From assembly GCF_002901865.1 (NCBI RefSeq), contig NZ_PPQF01000017.1, forward strand, positions 1 through 61,980: a DNA stretch of 61,980 nucleotides, given 5' to 3'. Position numbers and translations under genes: made by a program. Under the pieces are notes generated by a model that was given only the letters and a program-made list of their open reading frames with translations, had not been told where the DNA came from and made no database searches. Of this stretch, positions 26,821-36,499 are shown one piece after another. This DNA comes from Staphylococcus agnetis. GTDB lineage: Bacteria; Bacillota; Bacilli; Staphylococcales; Staphylococcaceae. Every line of letters begins with the position of its first letter. Within the stretch, counting starts at the first letter, position 1.

Positions 26821-28014
26821 ATGAAAGGTAAAATTTTATTAATCAGTCAAAATTTTTATCCTGAATTGGGTTCGGCAGCCAATCGTATGAAACAACTATA
26901 TAAACAATTTGAAAAAGCTGGATATGAACCTTTAATTGTTACGACTGAACCTTCCTATCCCAATCATGCACTATTTGAAGATGATGCCTATTATGATGAT
27001 TCAGAATTGAATGCATTAGAAGGGTACCGTATTATCAGAATTCGCATGCATTGCCAAAAGCAACATTCTGACTTAGTACATCGTCTATTTTATTATATTG
27101 AACTTATGATAAAAGTACGTATGTATATTGGGAAACTTGGTGACTATGCAAATGTATATGTCTCTAGCCCAAATATCTTCTTAGCATGGGCAACACTTTT
27201 TTTTAAACGCAATAAAAAGGCAAAATATTTTTTAGAAATACGAGATTTATGGCCGGATAGTTTTTTATGTTTGAAGAAAATAAAAGTTAAATTTCTACTC
27301 CCTTTACTAAAATGGTTAGAAAAACAAATGTATCAACAAGCTGATGAAATTGTTGTCAACAATCCGTATTTTCAATCATATATCAATGCAATGTTGAATG
27401 AAAATCGAGAAATGGTCTATTTACCGAACGCTGTATCTCAATCAGAATGCTTAAATCCGATTAAGGAAACAATGTTTTCTGTAGTTTATACAGGTAATAT
27501 CGGCTATGCCCAAAATGTTGACCAATTGATCGACATTGCGCGTGGATTAAATGAAATAGGCATCCATATGACAGCCATTATTTACGGAGTGCAAGCAGAT
27601 GTATTTAGAGAGGCTGTTAAGCGTGAGCATTTGTCAACAATTCATTTAGTTCCGCCAATGAAAAGAGATGCGTGTTTAAAAGTGATTTCAAAGCATCATG
27701 TCTCTCTGTCTATATTAGAGCCGAGTGACGTGTTTATGAATGTGATGCCAGGTAAAATCGTAGATAGCATCTGTTCTGGTACACCAGTGGTAAGTAATGT
27801 AGGTGGCTATACAGGCGAACTGATAAATAGTCAACAATTAGGTTTTGCCAAAGCAGGAGCCTCTACTACAGAGATTATTGATTATATCGAGCAAATTAAA
27901 ATGAATCCAGAGTTATTAGATCACATCATCTCTCAAACTAAAAACTTAAGAGATAAACAGTTCATTTGGGAAAATAACTTTCCTAGACTTACTGGGAAAT
28001 TAAGAGGTGTTTAA
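26821..28014 (+). CDS. Glycosyltransferase family 4 protein (WcaI/Cap-like)
   Basis: A 397-residue GT-B fold glycosyltransferase. N-terminal domain: LLISQNFYPELGSAANRM; middle: YFLEIRDLWPDS (about residues 138-149); C-terminal nucleotide-sugar part: SVVYTGNIGYAQNVDQLI, PPMKRDACLKVI, and MPGKIVDSICSGTPVV. This resembles GTs that act on lipid-linked oligosaccharides with amino sugars. Donor and linkage unknown. ATG 26821 after AGAAAGGACTCATT; 20 nt downstream of the permease gene. Confidence 0.85.
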   Translation: MKGKILLISQNFYPELGSAANRMKQLYKQFEKAGYEPLIVTTEPSYPNHALFEDDAYYDDSELNALEGYRIIRIRMHCQKQHSDLVHRLFYYIELMIKVRMYIGKLGDYANVYVSSPNIFLAWATLFFKRNKKAKYFLEIRDLWPDSFLCLKKIKVKFLLPLLKWLEKQMYQQADEIVVNNPYFQSYINAMLNENREMVYLPNAVSQSECLNPIKETMFSVVYTGNIGYAQNVDQLIDIARGLNEIGIHMTAIIYGVQADVFREAVKREHLSTIHLVPPMKRDACLKVISKHHVSLSILEPSDVFMNVMPGKIVDSICSGTPVVSNVGGYTGELINSQQLGFAKAGASTTEIIDYIEQIKMNPELLDHIISQTKNLRDKQFIWENNFPRLTGKLRGV

Positions 28015-28575
28015 ATGGATGTTGAAATTAAAACTTTTTTAGAATCATTGTCTTATACGCACTGCTACGTTCATATCAATACGCCGGTTTTAAATGGATA
28101 TAGAGATGAAGCATTGGAGGACGAAATTCGATTACATCAGCATCCGACTTATGCCCAAGTATTATATGAACACGATGATACGCTTGCGCTCCATATTCAG
28201 GAACAACGTATTTTCGTGCCGAAATCTGCAGTTTCTCTTATGCTATTTGAAGATTATGATTTTAAATTAAGCCAGTTCACGATTATTCAATTTGAAAAGC
28301 CTACAGTACGTTTTGATAGCAAAACGAAAGCAACGACACCCATACATATAGATTGTCATTGGAAATACATTGCAAAACATTTATACATAACGCAACAATT
28401 ACACAACCAACATCAACAACTAGCTGTAAAAAAACTGCTTGGAGATAACATCAAAAAACAAGGTCAAATTGCGCAATTAATTGAAATGAAAGATACAATA
28501 TTGAATCGTTATTTGAAACTTAGAGAATCTAGGCTCGGACGTATCCAAATTAAACTATGGGAGAGACGTTCATGA
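28015..28575 (+). CDS. Glycan-locus protein of unknown family, 186 residues
   Basis: I do not recognise this protein. It is soluble, with no signal peptide or membrane helix. The first 120 residues look mixed alpha/beta (YCYVHINTPVL-type strands, RIFVPKSAVSL), the rest is helical and basic and ends in RYLKLRESRLGRIQIKLWERR, a short basic tail of the kind found at the ends of glycan-assembly proteins. It starts right at the stop of the preceding GT with AGAGGTG and overlaps the next gene by 4 nt (ATGA), so it belongs to the operon. A role in positioning transferases is only a guess. Confidence 0.7.
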   Translation: MDVEIKTFLESLSYTHCYVHINTPVLNGYRDEALEDEIRLHQHPTYAQVLYEHDDTLALHIQEQRIFVPKSAVSLMLFEDYDFKLSQFTIIQFEKPTVRFDSKTKATTPIHIDCHWKYIAKHLYITQQLHNQHQQLAVKKLLGDNIKKQGQIAQLIEMKDTILNRYLKLRESRLGRIQIKLWERRS

Positions 28576-31127
28576 ACTTAAATACAATTAAAGATATCTT
28601 GTTTGGTAAACCTAAACCTTTTCAAATGACGCGTGAAACAATTACTCATGATAACGCAGAATTAAATACTTTAAAACACATTTCAGAAAGCATGAATCAA
28701 TGTCCAGATAAGGCAATTTATGATATTAATAACGCCTCATTTTTAAACATGTATATTGATTATATTCAAGCTTTTCACCAATACGGTAAAGGTCAACGAG
28801 AAGCTTTATTTGAAACACCTCAAGATATGGAATTAGATGCTTATTTATATCAAAAGTTAGATTTAAAAGTAGGTATTATAGCAGACACATTCTTATACGA
28901 TGCATTAAAAGGGGTGTGTCATCTCACATATTTAAATGATGAATTCATTGATGACGCTTATGATTTAATTATTGTCGCTTCAACTTGGAAAGGCATAGAT
29001 GGTTATTGGGATGGTGTGACCAATCCCAATAGAGAGAAGTTTGCTGAATTACAAAAAATCATTCATTATTATCAATCTAAAAACATCCCTGTGATCTTTT
29101 TCAATAAAGAAGATCCCGTTAATTTTGATGTGTTTTTACCGCATGCACAATTGGCAGATGTCATTGTAACGACTGAAGCAGCGTTAATACCGACATACCA
29201 GAAACACGTCAATCATCAACGTGTGTATCATTTGAAATTTCCGATTAACCTACGACAACATAATTCAGTGGGTATTGAATCGTCATTAAACACAAAAGAG
29301 GTTGTTTTTGCCGGCTCATGGATTGAAAAGTATACTGAACGCAATCAAGATGCCAGGGTAATTTTTAATGGTATTCTTAAGAGTGCTTATGATTTAACAA
29401 TTTACGACCGTAACTTATGGTTGAATCAACTTAAATACCAATTCCCGGCAGAATTTATTTCAAATATCGCTGCGCCATTATCACATGATTACACTATGAT
29501 GATGCATAAAAAACATCCGTTTGCGATTAACCTTAATACGATTAAATATTCAACAACAATGTGTGCCAATCGTATTTTTGAACTACAAGGAATGTCGAAT
29601 TTTATATTTTCAAATTACAACACATTTATCAATGCAGAGATGCCACAAGTACAAATCATCTTTGATGAAAAAGATGTGGCAGCCACTTTAAATTTAGACA
29701 CTGCATTATTACAACGCGCTCGTAAAATTGGTGAGCACCAGGTTGTGAAACACTATAATCAATTTGAATGGTTAAAACAAATTGCACAATGGTGTGACCT
29801 CACTTGTAAACCGACGCAATGGCCGCAAATATCAGTGATTATAGATGCTGAAGATAAACGTGCACATCAAATGTTTGCACAACAATACTATCCAAATAAA
29901 GTGTGTGTTCATGACATAGATGATGTTAAAACGCCATTTTACACATATTTTGAAGGAACACAAGATTATCAACCAGAATATTTAGATAACTTAGTGTTAC
30001 CTTTAGCATTCACGAATACATCATTTATTACGAAATCATCACAAGGTAATCAATATGTTTCAAAGTATGAGCATAAAGCACATACTTTATTTAAAAGAGA
30101 TACAGCAATGCATGAAGGCTATGCACAAGATATGACGTTTTTGAACCAAGCGCCAAAATCATTAACGTATTCAGAACCAGTATTGAGTGTCATTGTTCCT
30201 ATTTATAATAATGGGGCGCATCTTGAACATAAAGCATTAAGATCAATCATCCGTAATCCCCAATTTCATCAATTTGAAGTCATTTTAGTGGATGATGGAT
30301 CGACAGATCTTTTGACTCGAAATACAATCGCACGTTATGAAAAATGGTATGACAATATTAAAGTAGTCACTCTAGAAGCCGCTTCAGGCAGTGCTTCAAC
30401 ACCAAGGAACATTGGAATGACCCATGCACGTGCGCCATACATGACTTTCCTCGATCCAGATAATGAGTGGGTTGGAGAGGGCATCAACCAACTTTTAGAT
30501 GCGATTCAAGCAGATGATAATTTGGACGTCGTGGTAGGGAATATGATTAAAGTAGACAATGAGAAAACGCGAGTTCATGCATATTATCAACAATTTGTTA
30601 ATACGATGCACCAGGATATGACACAGGATACTGTGACATTACTTAAGCAATCTAAACTTAAGACTGCAAGCATTCAAGCGTTAGTGGCACGAACGTCATT
30701 TATTCGTCAGCATGGCATTCAAATGGTTGCAGGAGCACTCGGCCAGGATTCATTATTTTTTCTTAATGTGATGCACTTTGCGCGTAAAGTAAAAGTCGTT
30801 GATGCAATCATTCATACGTATTACGCAGCAATAGCACAATCTATGACAAATTCAATTTCAGCATCATTTTTTAAGAAGTATTACAAGCTAGAAATAGAAA
30901 AAATTAAATTTTTAAAACAGCATGGTTATTTAGAGACGTATATGCAATATCGTTTTAATTTTTATATGAAACATTGGTATATCGCACGTATCAATCGTGC
31001 ATCTTACGTCGACAAGCCAGTGGTAGTAGCATTTTTAGATATTTATCACTTATATGATTCAATGAAACGACCAGATGATGATGAACTGAAATCAGCAATA
31101 AAAAAGTTACAAAGCGAGGTTAAATGA
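28572..31127 (+). CDS. Two-domain glycosyltransferase: CgeB-like plus GT2
   Basis: An 851-residue cytoplasmic protein. Residues about 100-420 resemble CgeB/DUF3880-type GT-B domains: VIFFNKEDPVNFDVFLPHA, ADVIVTTEAAL, VFAGSWIEKYTERNQDA and CANRIFELQG. Residues about 535-760 form a GT-A family 2 domain: VLSVIVPIYNNGA, VILVDDGSTD, TPRNIGMTHARAPYMTFLDPDNEW, with LGQDSLFFL as acceptor-side motif. Two catalytic domains in one chain suggest two successive sugar additions. Start ATG 28572 overlaps the previous stop (ATGA) with GGGAGAGACG; the frame extends 15 nt further upstream without a better site. Confidence 0.85.
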   Translation: MNLNTIKDILFGKPKPFQMTRETITHDNAELNTLKHISESMNQCPDKAIYDINNASFLNMYIDYIQAFHQYGKGQREALFETPQDMELDAYLYQKLDLKVGIIADTFLYDALKGVCHLTYLNDEFIDDAYDLIIVASTWKGIDGYWDGVTNPNREKFAELQKIIHYYQSKNIPVIFFNKEDPVNFDVFLPHAQLADVIVTTEAALIPTYQKHVNHQRVYHLKFPINLRQHNSVGIESSLNTKEVVFAGSWIEKYTERNQDARVIFNGILKSAYDLTIYDRNLWLNQLKYQFPAEFISNIAAPLSHDYTMMMHKKHPFAINLNTIKYSTTMCANRIFELQGMSNFIFSNYNTFINAEMPQVQIIFDEKDVAATLNLDTALLQRARKIGEHQVVKHYNQFEWLKQIAQWCDLTCKPTQWPQISVIIDAEDKRAHQMFAQQYYPNKVCVHDIDDVKTPFYTYFEGTQDYQPEYLDNLVLPLAFTNTSFITKSSQGNQYVSKYEHKAHTLFKRDTAMHEGYAQDMTFLNQAPKSLTYSEPVLSVIVPIYNNGAHLEHKALRSIIRNPQFHQFEVILVDDGSTDLLTRNTIARYEKWYDNIKVVTLEAASGSASTPRNIGMTHARAPYMTFLDPDNEWVGEGINQLLDAIQADDNLDVVVGNMIKVDNEKTRVHAYYQQFVNTMHQDMTQDTVTLLKQSKLKTASIQALVARTSFIRQHGIQMVAGALGQDSLFFLNVMHFARKVKVVDAIIHTYYAAIAQSMTNSISASFFKKYYKLEIEKIKFLKQHGYLETYMQYRFNFYMKHWYIARINRASYVDKPVVVAFLDIYHLYDSMKRPDDDELKSAIKKLQSEVK

Positions 31128-32263
31128 TGGGTTATTTATTAGTTACAAATGCGTATCCCAACAAAGATAAAATTTACGCTAATGCTTTTATTCATAGAAG
31201 AGTGAAAGGGTATCAACAACATGGTTTAGATATCACTATCGTTGTTTTTACAACTAAGATTAAACGTGATGAATATTATGATGGTGTGAAAATAATGTAT
31301 ATGAATGAAGCACAATTATACAACCACCTATTATATAACCAATATGACAAACTATTATTTCATTTTATTAATTATAAAATGTTTCAAGCGATTGAACGCC
31401 TAGAACACAAACCTAAGGTGGCAGTATGGATACATGGTTTTGAGGCAGAAGCTTGGTACACAAGATATTACAATTATTTAGCATCCGCGAAAACGCTAAA
31501 TGAACAATTAAGAAAAAAAGATGCACATTATCCGTATCAACGTGCATTTTTTGAAAAATTAATGACACGCCAAGATATGAATGTTCAGTTTGTATATGTT
31601 TCGAGAGGTTTGAAAGAATATTACGTCGATCCATTTGTAGGCGTTTCACCTCAAACGTACAAAATAATACCAAATATTATTGATAAGCATATGTTTCCGT
31701 ATAAAGAGAAAAATGAGGATGCGCGTTTTCACATTTTATCGATTCGACCTTATACGGCTAAAAACTATGCTAACGATTTAACGGTGGAAGTTATCTTAAA
31801 ACTTTCTCAAAAGAAATGGTTTAAAAAACTACAATTCTCACTGTATGGCGATGGACCTTTATTTGATACGTTGACGGCGCCATTGCGGAATTTTAATAAT
31901 GTGAGTTTAAATAAAATGTTTGTACCGCAACATGAAATTTCAGGCTTGCATGCACATCACGGTATTTACCTTGGTCCGAGCCGACATGATTCACAAGGGG
32001 TGTCACTCAATGAAGCAATGAGTTCGGGTTTAGTACCTATTTCAAATGCGATTGGTGGTATACCAGATTTTGTAGAACATGGTGTTTCAGGATTTCTAGC
32101 TGAACGCAATAACGTTGACCAAATGGTTGAAGCGATTACTTATTTAGTGGAAAATCCAACACAATTTAAAAAAATGAGTCGCGCTGCTTCTTCTAAGATT
32201 CAAGCATTAACTGGCAATGATATTGTCATCCAAAAAGAGTTAGAGGTGATTTTAAATGACTAA
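31124..32263 (+). CDS. Glycosyltransferase family 4 protein
   Basis: A 379-residue GT-B glycosyltransferase. N-terminal: LLVTNAYPNKDKIYANAFIHRRV; middle: WIHGFEAEAWYTRYYNY; C-terminal: LSIRPYTAKNYANDL, FSLYGDGPLFD and the donor-binding GPSRHDSQGVSLNEAMSSGL with the conserved E-x7-type spacing (about residues 283-302), IGGIPDFVEHGVSGFL. It overlaps the previous gene by 4 nt (ATGA) and the next by 8 nt. Confidence 0.88.
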   Translation: MMGYLLVTNAYPNKDKIYANAFIHRRVKGYQQHGLDITIVVFTTKIKRDEYYDGVKIMYMNEAQLYNHLLYNQYDKLLFHFINYKMFQAIERLEHKPKVAVWIHGFEAEAWYTRYYNYLASAKTLNEQLRKKDAHYPYQRAFFEKLMTRQDMNVQFVYVSRGLKEYYVDPFVGVSPQTYKIIPNIIDKHMFPYKEKNEDARFHILSIRPYTAKNYANDLTVEVILKLSQKKWFKKLQFSLYGDGPLFDTLTAPLRNFNNVSLNKMFVPQHEISGLHAHHGIYLGPSRHDSQGVSLNEAMSSGLVPISNAIGGIPDFVEHGVSGFLAERNNVDQMVEAITYLVENPTQFKKMSRAASSKIQALTGNDIVIQKELEVILND

Positions 32264-32615
32264 TGTTGATTATAAAAAAGCATATGAATATTTAGAGAGT
32301 CAACTAGAGGACATAATGCTAGAGACGTCTATTTTATTAGACCATAATCCAGCTACTTTAAGAATTGATGAAATCATAGCGGATCAAACTGAAGAAGGAA
32401 AGGTTACGATTACCATTTGTAGTTCAGGTGAACAGATGAAATATGCATTATACATTTATAAGAAAGGGCAATCGATTCCCGAAGAAAAATTAATGTATCA
32501 AGCGCAAAATGTATTTCAACTGTCATTAGAACCAGGAAAATATAGAATTAAAGCTTTTGTGCAACAAAATAACACACAAAAAGTAGCGGAAACCAAAGAG
32601 ATAAAAGTCTTTTAA
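32256..32615 (+). CDS. Glycan-locus protein with Ig-like beta-sandwich, 119 residues
   Basis: I cannot name it. Residues 1-40 are helical and acidic (YKKAYEYLESQLEDIMLE); residues about 48-119 alternate strands (VTITICSSG, YALYIYKKGQ, FQLSLEPGKYRIKAFVQ, ETKEIKVF) like a small Ig/Y_Y_Y-type sandwich. No signal peptide, so it stays in the cytoplasm. Translation is coupled to the preceding GT (8-nt overlap, GAGGTGATTTTAA before the ATG). Possibly an adaptor for the transferases on either side (inference). Confidence 0.65.
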   Translation: MTNVDYKKAYEYLESQLEDIMLETSILLDHNPATLRIDEIIADQTEEGKVTITICSSGEQMKYALYIYKKGQSIPEEKLMYQAQNVFQLSLEPGKYRIKAFVQQNNTQKVAETKEIKVF

Positions 32616-32630
32616 GAGAGGAGGATCGAC

Positions 32631-33350
32631 TTGGTCAATAATGAATTTATCATTTCTAAACATTTATCAAAAGGGGAAAAAGTATTAGATGTGTGGTTTA
32701 AAAGTAGTGAAAATGATGTCGAACTATTAAAACGCGTTGTCAATCACATGCCACACTTACAAAAGGTTAACTTTTATTTTGATGAAACCATCAATCATGT
32801 ACAAATGATGATTTATCAAGAAATTGTAAATCATCTAAAAAGCCATGTAACAGTTAAACTCATTTTTCAATCCCTCCATGTGCAATTTGAACATGTAGAA
32901 GCTATCATTGGAAAACTTATAAATGACTATACAATTAATATTTACTATTACAGTAAAGGCGCATTGCATATCGAATTTTTTGGCAATGATATCGTCCCGT
33001 TTGACAATAAGCATAATCGCTATTTGTATGAGCAACTTAAATCAGAATTTAGAGAAGCACGTGAGCGTCCAGTGATGAATGATATGCGTTTGAAGCAAGA
33101 GTTACTGACAGTTAAAAACGACTATGACGATCTTTATCAAACGTATTTGGCAACACATAAACGTATGCAGTATGCATTTCGTGAATTACATAAATTTAAA
33201 AGAAGTGCTTGGAAATACAAGAAAAAGTATTTAGACAATGAAATTTTCATTAATAATATGGAGCGTATTGCGTATTATAAGAAAAAAGTCAATAAACGCA
33301 ATATATATAAATTAGTCAAATTGATGTTGAAAAGGGTGAGAGTAAGATGA
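32631..33350 (+). CDS. Glycan-locus protein of unknown family, 239 residues
   Basis: No family recognised. The TTG start at 32631 is set by GAGGAGG 6 nt upstream. The N-terminal roughly 140 residues look like an alpha/beta fold, with VLDVWFKSSENDVELLKRVV and HVTVKLIFQSLHVQFEHVE; the C-terminal 90 residues are strongly basic and helical, probably coiled coil (RMQYAFRELHKFKRSAWKYK, MERIAYYKKKVNK). No membrane segment. It overlaps the next gene by 4 nt (ATGA). The basic helical tail suggests membrane-surface or protein contact. Confidence 0.65.
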   Translation: MVNNEFIISKHLSKGEKVLDVWFKSSENDVELLKRVVNHMPHLQKVNFYFDETINHVQMMIYQEIVNHLKSHVTVKLIFQSLHVQFEHVEAIIGKLINDYTINIYYYSKGALHIEFFGNDIVPFDNKHNRYLYEQLKSEFREARERPVMNDMRLKQELLTVKNDYDDLYQTYLATHKRMQYAFRELHKFKRSAWKYKKKYLDNEIFINNMERIAYYKKKVNKRNIYKLVKLMLKRVRVR

Positions 33351-35350
33351 ATGTGCAGGAAGAAACATATAGTCCCGAACAATTAGAAGCAATGCAGAAA
33401 CCTAAACGTAGACAAGCGCATACGTTCATTAATGAAGCATTGAAATCCATCCAATCATTTCAACCACACCATTTTCAAAAAGGTATCAGTTATATATTGT
33501 TTTTAGATGAATGCGACATTCAATTTCTACAACCCATAGTGGACCAATTTGAGCAAGTCATTGTCGTTTTTGAAACACAGGATGCGTTGGCTGAGTTTGT
33601 ACGTTCACCATTAAAAGATGAACAGCATGTGTTTTACTATTTTGATGATAGGGCATTCCAATACTCATTTAAATTTGTGACACAACGTATTAATCAATCG
33701 CATTGTTGTTTTTATTTTAAAAACGACGCACGCATTGAAACGCGAATTAAAACGGAACAATTAGCACAATCTGTTGTGTATGGTGCGGGTAGTCAAAAAA
33801 TATATCCTACCTACATGATAAAAAAATTAAATTTACATTATCGCCTACATCAATATATGCGTCATTATATCGATGAAGTCGTGAATCATACGTATCATGT
33901 ATCTTATGCGATTAAGGGGCACCATAATGAGGTGCAGAAAGTGCCTAAAATACAATCATCTAACGATGTCATCCAAGCACTTGAAACGATTAAAGCAATA
34001 TATAATGAAACGATGATGATGCATTCAAATGTGATGCAAAAACCTGAAGCGAATATACTTATAGAAGGTATCCGTCATTATTTAGATCAGCAAGATAAAG
34101 TGACACGCGACAAACTCTATGCCTATATCTATCAATCAATGGATCAATTTAATTATCATTTGTTAAATAAAGATAAAGCAGAAACGTTAGTAATTGCCTA
34201 TTGTTTCCCACCATATATTGATACGAGTGGCAACGTGATGGCAAAGCGTATTCGTGATAAAAACGAAATTGTGGATGTGATATCTAACAATATGGCACGT
34301 CTACGTCAAACGGATGAAAAATTAACATCACTCTCGCATCATCTTATTGATCGTCACTACCAATTAGAAGCTAAGCAAGCATTCTCTAGTTGGGAAAGTA
34401 TTAGCGGATTTGTTGAACAAGGCTTAGAGGTTTTACGACAAAACTCTAAAACATATCAGCATTTATATTCACGTGCAATGTTTCCACAATCGCACTTTTT
34501 AGCTTATGAAATCAAACAAAAGTACCCAGATATATTTTGGCGTGCGGAATTTTCAGATCCGCTGCATTCCACAGTGACAAGTGATTTGCGGTTTGCGCCG
34601 ATTGAGGATACTCAGTATATTGAGACAATTAAATCTCAACTTAAACCAGAACTTAAAGCGTTGGTTGATGATAATGTGTTCAATGTATGTGAACTGTTAG
34701 CTTTATCTGATGCAAACGAACTTATCTTTACAAACGAAAATCAATTAGAATATATGATTGCGCGTTTTGACGATACGTTAAAACATTCTATTCGTCAAAG
34801 AGCAGTAATTTCACGCCATCCTATCCCTTTAAAATCAGACTATCGTAAAGAAATGACGCATTACACTGTTGATCCAGATGTCATTAATTTAGGCTATTTC
34901 GGTAATTTTTATGAAACACGTGGTTTTAACGAAATAGAATTAGTTTGTAAATATTTAGAAGCGAAAGGTGAAACGAATTTCAAAATTCATTGTTTTACAA
35001 ATGTGAAAGGAAATGTCAAAGCACTGCATCGTAACAGTGATTTCAATGATTATATCGTCTTACATTCTTTAGTCGGTTATTTTGAATTCTTAAACATTAC
35101 TACACTTTTAGATGGACTATTATTATTTGATGCACATACTAAAGGCATTAAATCTATTAATCCGTACATTCCTTCAAAATTAAGTGACTATAAAGGAAGC
35201 GGTAAAGCGATATGGGCATTTACTGAAGAAAAGAGTATTATGGATCAAGATGAAGATATCATACGTACGCATCTGGAAGATTTTGAACATTATATCGATG
35301 GGTTTAATCGTATAAAAAACAATGTAGCACGTTTTAACTCGGAAAAATAA
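33347..35350 (+). CDS. Large putative GT-B glycosyltransferase, 667 residues
   Basis: Residues about 280-660 look like a divergent family 4 GT-B: LVIAYCFPPYIDTSGNVMAKRI opens the acceptor domain, FWRAEFSDPLHS is the inter-domain strand, and INLGYFGNFYETRGFNEIELV followed by KSINPYIPSKLSDYKGSGKAIW forms the donor domain. The first 270 residues are unique and contain no recognised motif, only a possible second Rossmann-like unit (YILFLDECDIQFLQPIV, VIVVFETQDAL). Donor unknown. Translationally coupled to the preceding gene. Confidence 0.7.
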   Translation: MNVQEETYSPEQLEAMQKPKRRQAHTFINEALKSIQSFQPHHFQKGISYILFLDECDIQFLQPIVDQFEQVIVVFETQDALAEFVRSPLKDEQHVFYYFDDRAFQYSFKFVTQRINQSHCCFYFKNDARIETRIKTEQLAQSVVYGAGSQKIYPTYMIKKLNLHYRLHQYMRHYIDEVVNHTYHVSYAIKGHHNEVQKVPKIQSSNDVIQALETIKAIYNETMMMHSNVMQKPEANILIEGIRHYLDQQDKVTRDKLYAYIYQSMDQFNYHLLNKDKAETLVIAYCFPPYIDTSGNVMAKRIRDKNEIVDVISNNMARLRQTDEKLTSLSHHLIDRHYQLEAKQAFSSWESISGFVEQGLEVLRQNSKTYQHLYSRAMFPQSHFLAYEIKQKYPDIFWRAEFSDPLHSTVTSDLRFAPIEDTQYIETIKSQLKPELKALVDDNVFNVCELLALSDANELIFTNENQLEYMIARFDDTLKHSIRQRAVISRHPIPLKSDYRKEMTHYTVDPDVINLGYFGNFYETRGFNEIELVCKYLEAKGETNFKIHCFTNVKGNVKALHRNSDFNDYIVLHSLVGYFEFLNITTLLDGLLLFDAHTKGIKSINPYIPSKLSDYKGSGKAIWAFTEEKSIMDQDEDIIRTHLEDFEHYIDGFNRIKNNVARFNSEK

Positions 35351-35368
35351 CATAAACAAGGTGATGAC

Positions 35369-36277
35369 ATGACGTACAAAGTTAAAGTAGACCATGTATC
35401 GAAAATTTATGATTTGAATAACAATAAATTAAGTAAAATCATTTCACTCTTATCATTTGGATATTTTTATAAGCCGAAGCCTTATTATGCGTTATATGAT
35501 ATTTCTTTTGAAGTTGAAGAAGGGACATCAGTGGGCTTAATAGGTTTGAATGGTTCAGGTAAATCGACACTTTCCAATATCCTTGCTGAAGTGTTAATGC
35601 CTTCAAGAGGCTCTGTGGATATTAATGGGAAATCATCACTTATTGCAATATCAGCAGGGTTAAAAAATGATTTTACAGGTGAAGAAAACATTCGATATAA
35701 ATGTTTAATGCATGGGATGTCATCCAAAGAGATTAATGATGTATTTGATGATATTGTGGCGTTTTCAGAGTTAGATGAGTTTATCTATCAACCTATCAAA
35801 AGTTATTCTAGCGGTATGAAAGCACGTTTAGGATTTTCTATTGCGATTCATACCAATCCAGATGTTTTAATTGTCGATGAAGCGTTGTCAGTCGGGGATG
35901 AAACATTTGCGAATAAATGTATTTCAAAAATGAAAGATTTACAACAACAAGGTAAAACAATATTTTTTGTCTCACACTCAGCAGCGCAAATTAAAAATAT
36001 GTGTGATAAAGCCATATGGATACATTATGGTGAAATGATTGAGTATGGTGAAGTCAACCACGTTGTGAATCGTTATAATACATTAATTCGTGGATTTAAA
36101 GCACGCGATAAACAAGGTCAATTAGCATATAAAAAGAAAATGCTGCGTTTACAACAACAGCGCAGCGATACCATTGATGAGTCTCAATTAGAAAAAGTAC
36201 ATTGGACTACATTTATTCCTGTTTTTGCGAGTTTAGGTTTATTTATTGCAGGGATATTTTGGCAGATTGTAAGTTAA
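35369..36277 (+). CDS. Polysaccharide ABC exporter ATPase (TagH-like) with C-terminal helix
   Basis: A 302-residue ABC ATPase of the TagH/RfbB group. Walker A GLNGSGKST (about residues 58-66), AISAGLKNDFTGEENI, signature YSSGMKARLGFS (about 150), Walker B VLIVDEALSVGDE and HSAAQIKNMC are intact. After the ATPase there is a basic stretch and one hydrophobic segment (about 277-300) that ends the protein. B. subtilis TagH also has a membrane helix but continues outside the cell; here nothing follows. No carbohydrate-binding domain, so chain-length recognition is not of the E. coli O9 type. Start follows AAGGTGATGAC. Confidence 0.87.
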   Translation: MTYKVKVDHVSKIYDLNNNKLSKIISLLSFGYFYKPKPYYALYDISFEVEEGTSVGLIGLNGSGKSTLSNILAEVLMPSRGSVDINGKSSLIAISAGLKNDFTGEENIRYKCLMHGMSSKEINDVFDDIVAFSELDEFIYQPIKSYSSGMKARLGFSIAIHTNPDVLIVDEALSVGDETFANKCISKMKDLQQQGKTIFFVSHSAAQIKNMCDKAIWIHYGEMIEYGEVNHVVNRYNTLIRGFKARDKQGQLAYKKKMLRLQQQRSDTIDESQLEKVHWTTFIPVFASLGLFIAGIFWQIVS

Positions 36278-36420
36278 GCAACCTATAAAATTACGATTGT
36301 TTAGAAATGATTAGTAGGTAGGGGATGAATACAGCAATTGTATGTATCATTACTAATGCTGTGCAATGAATGCCTTATCACACGAAAAACTATTGATAGA
36401 ATTTAAATGATGAGCATGCG

Positions 36421-36451
36421 TATGAAACATCGAACAGTGATATGTTTCATA
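36421..36451. repeat. Inverted repeat between the ABC ATPase gene and the last GT gene
   Basis: TATGAAACAT (36421-36430) and ATGTTTCATA (36442-36451), a perfect 10-bp dyad with an 11-nt loop, not followed by a T-run. It lies 49 nt before the GT start, which suggests an operator or mRNA element rather than a terminator. Confidence 0.55.
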
Positions 36452-36499
36452 ATTTATAAGTAATGACAGAATATAAATCGATACATAGGAGGGGTGTAT

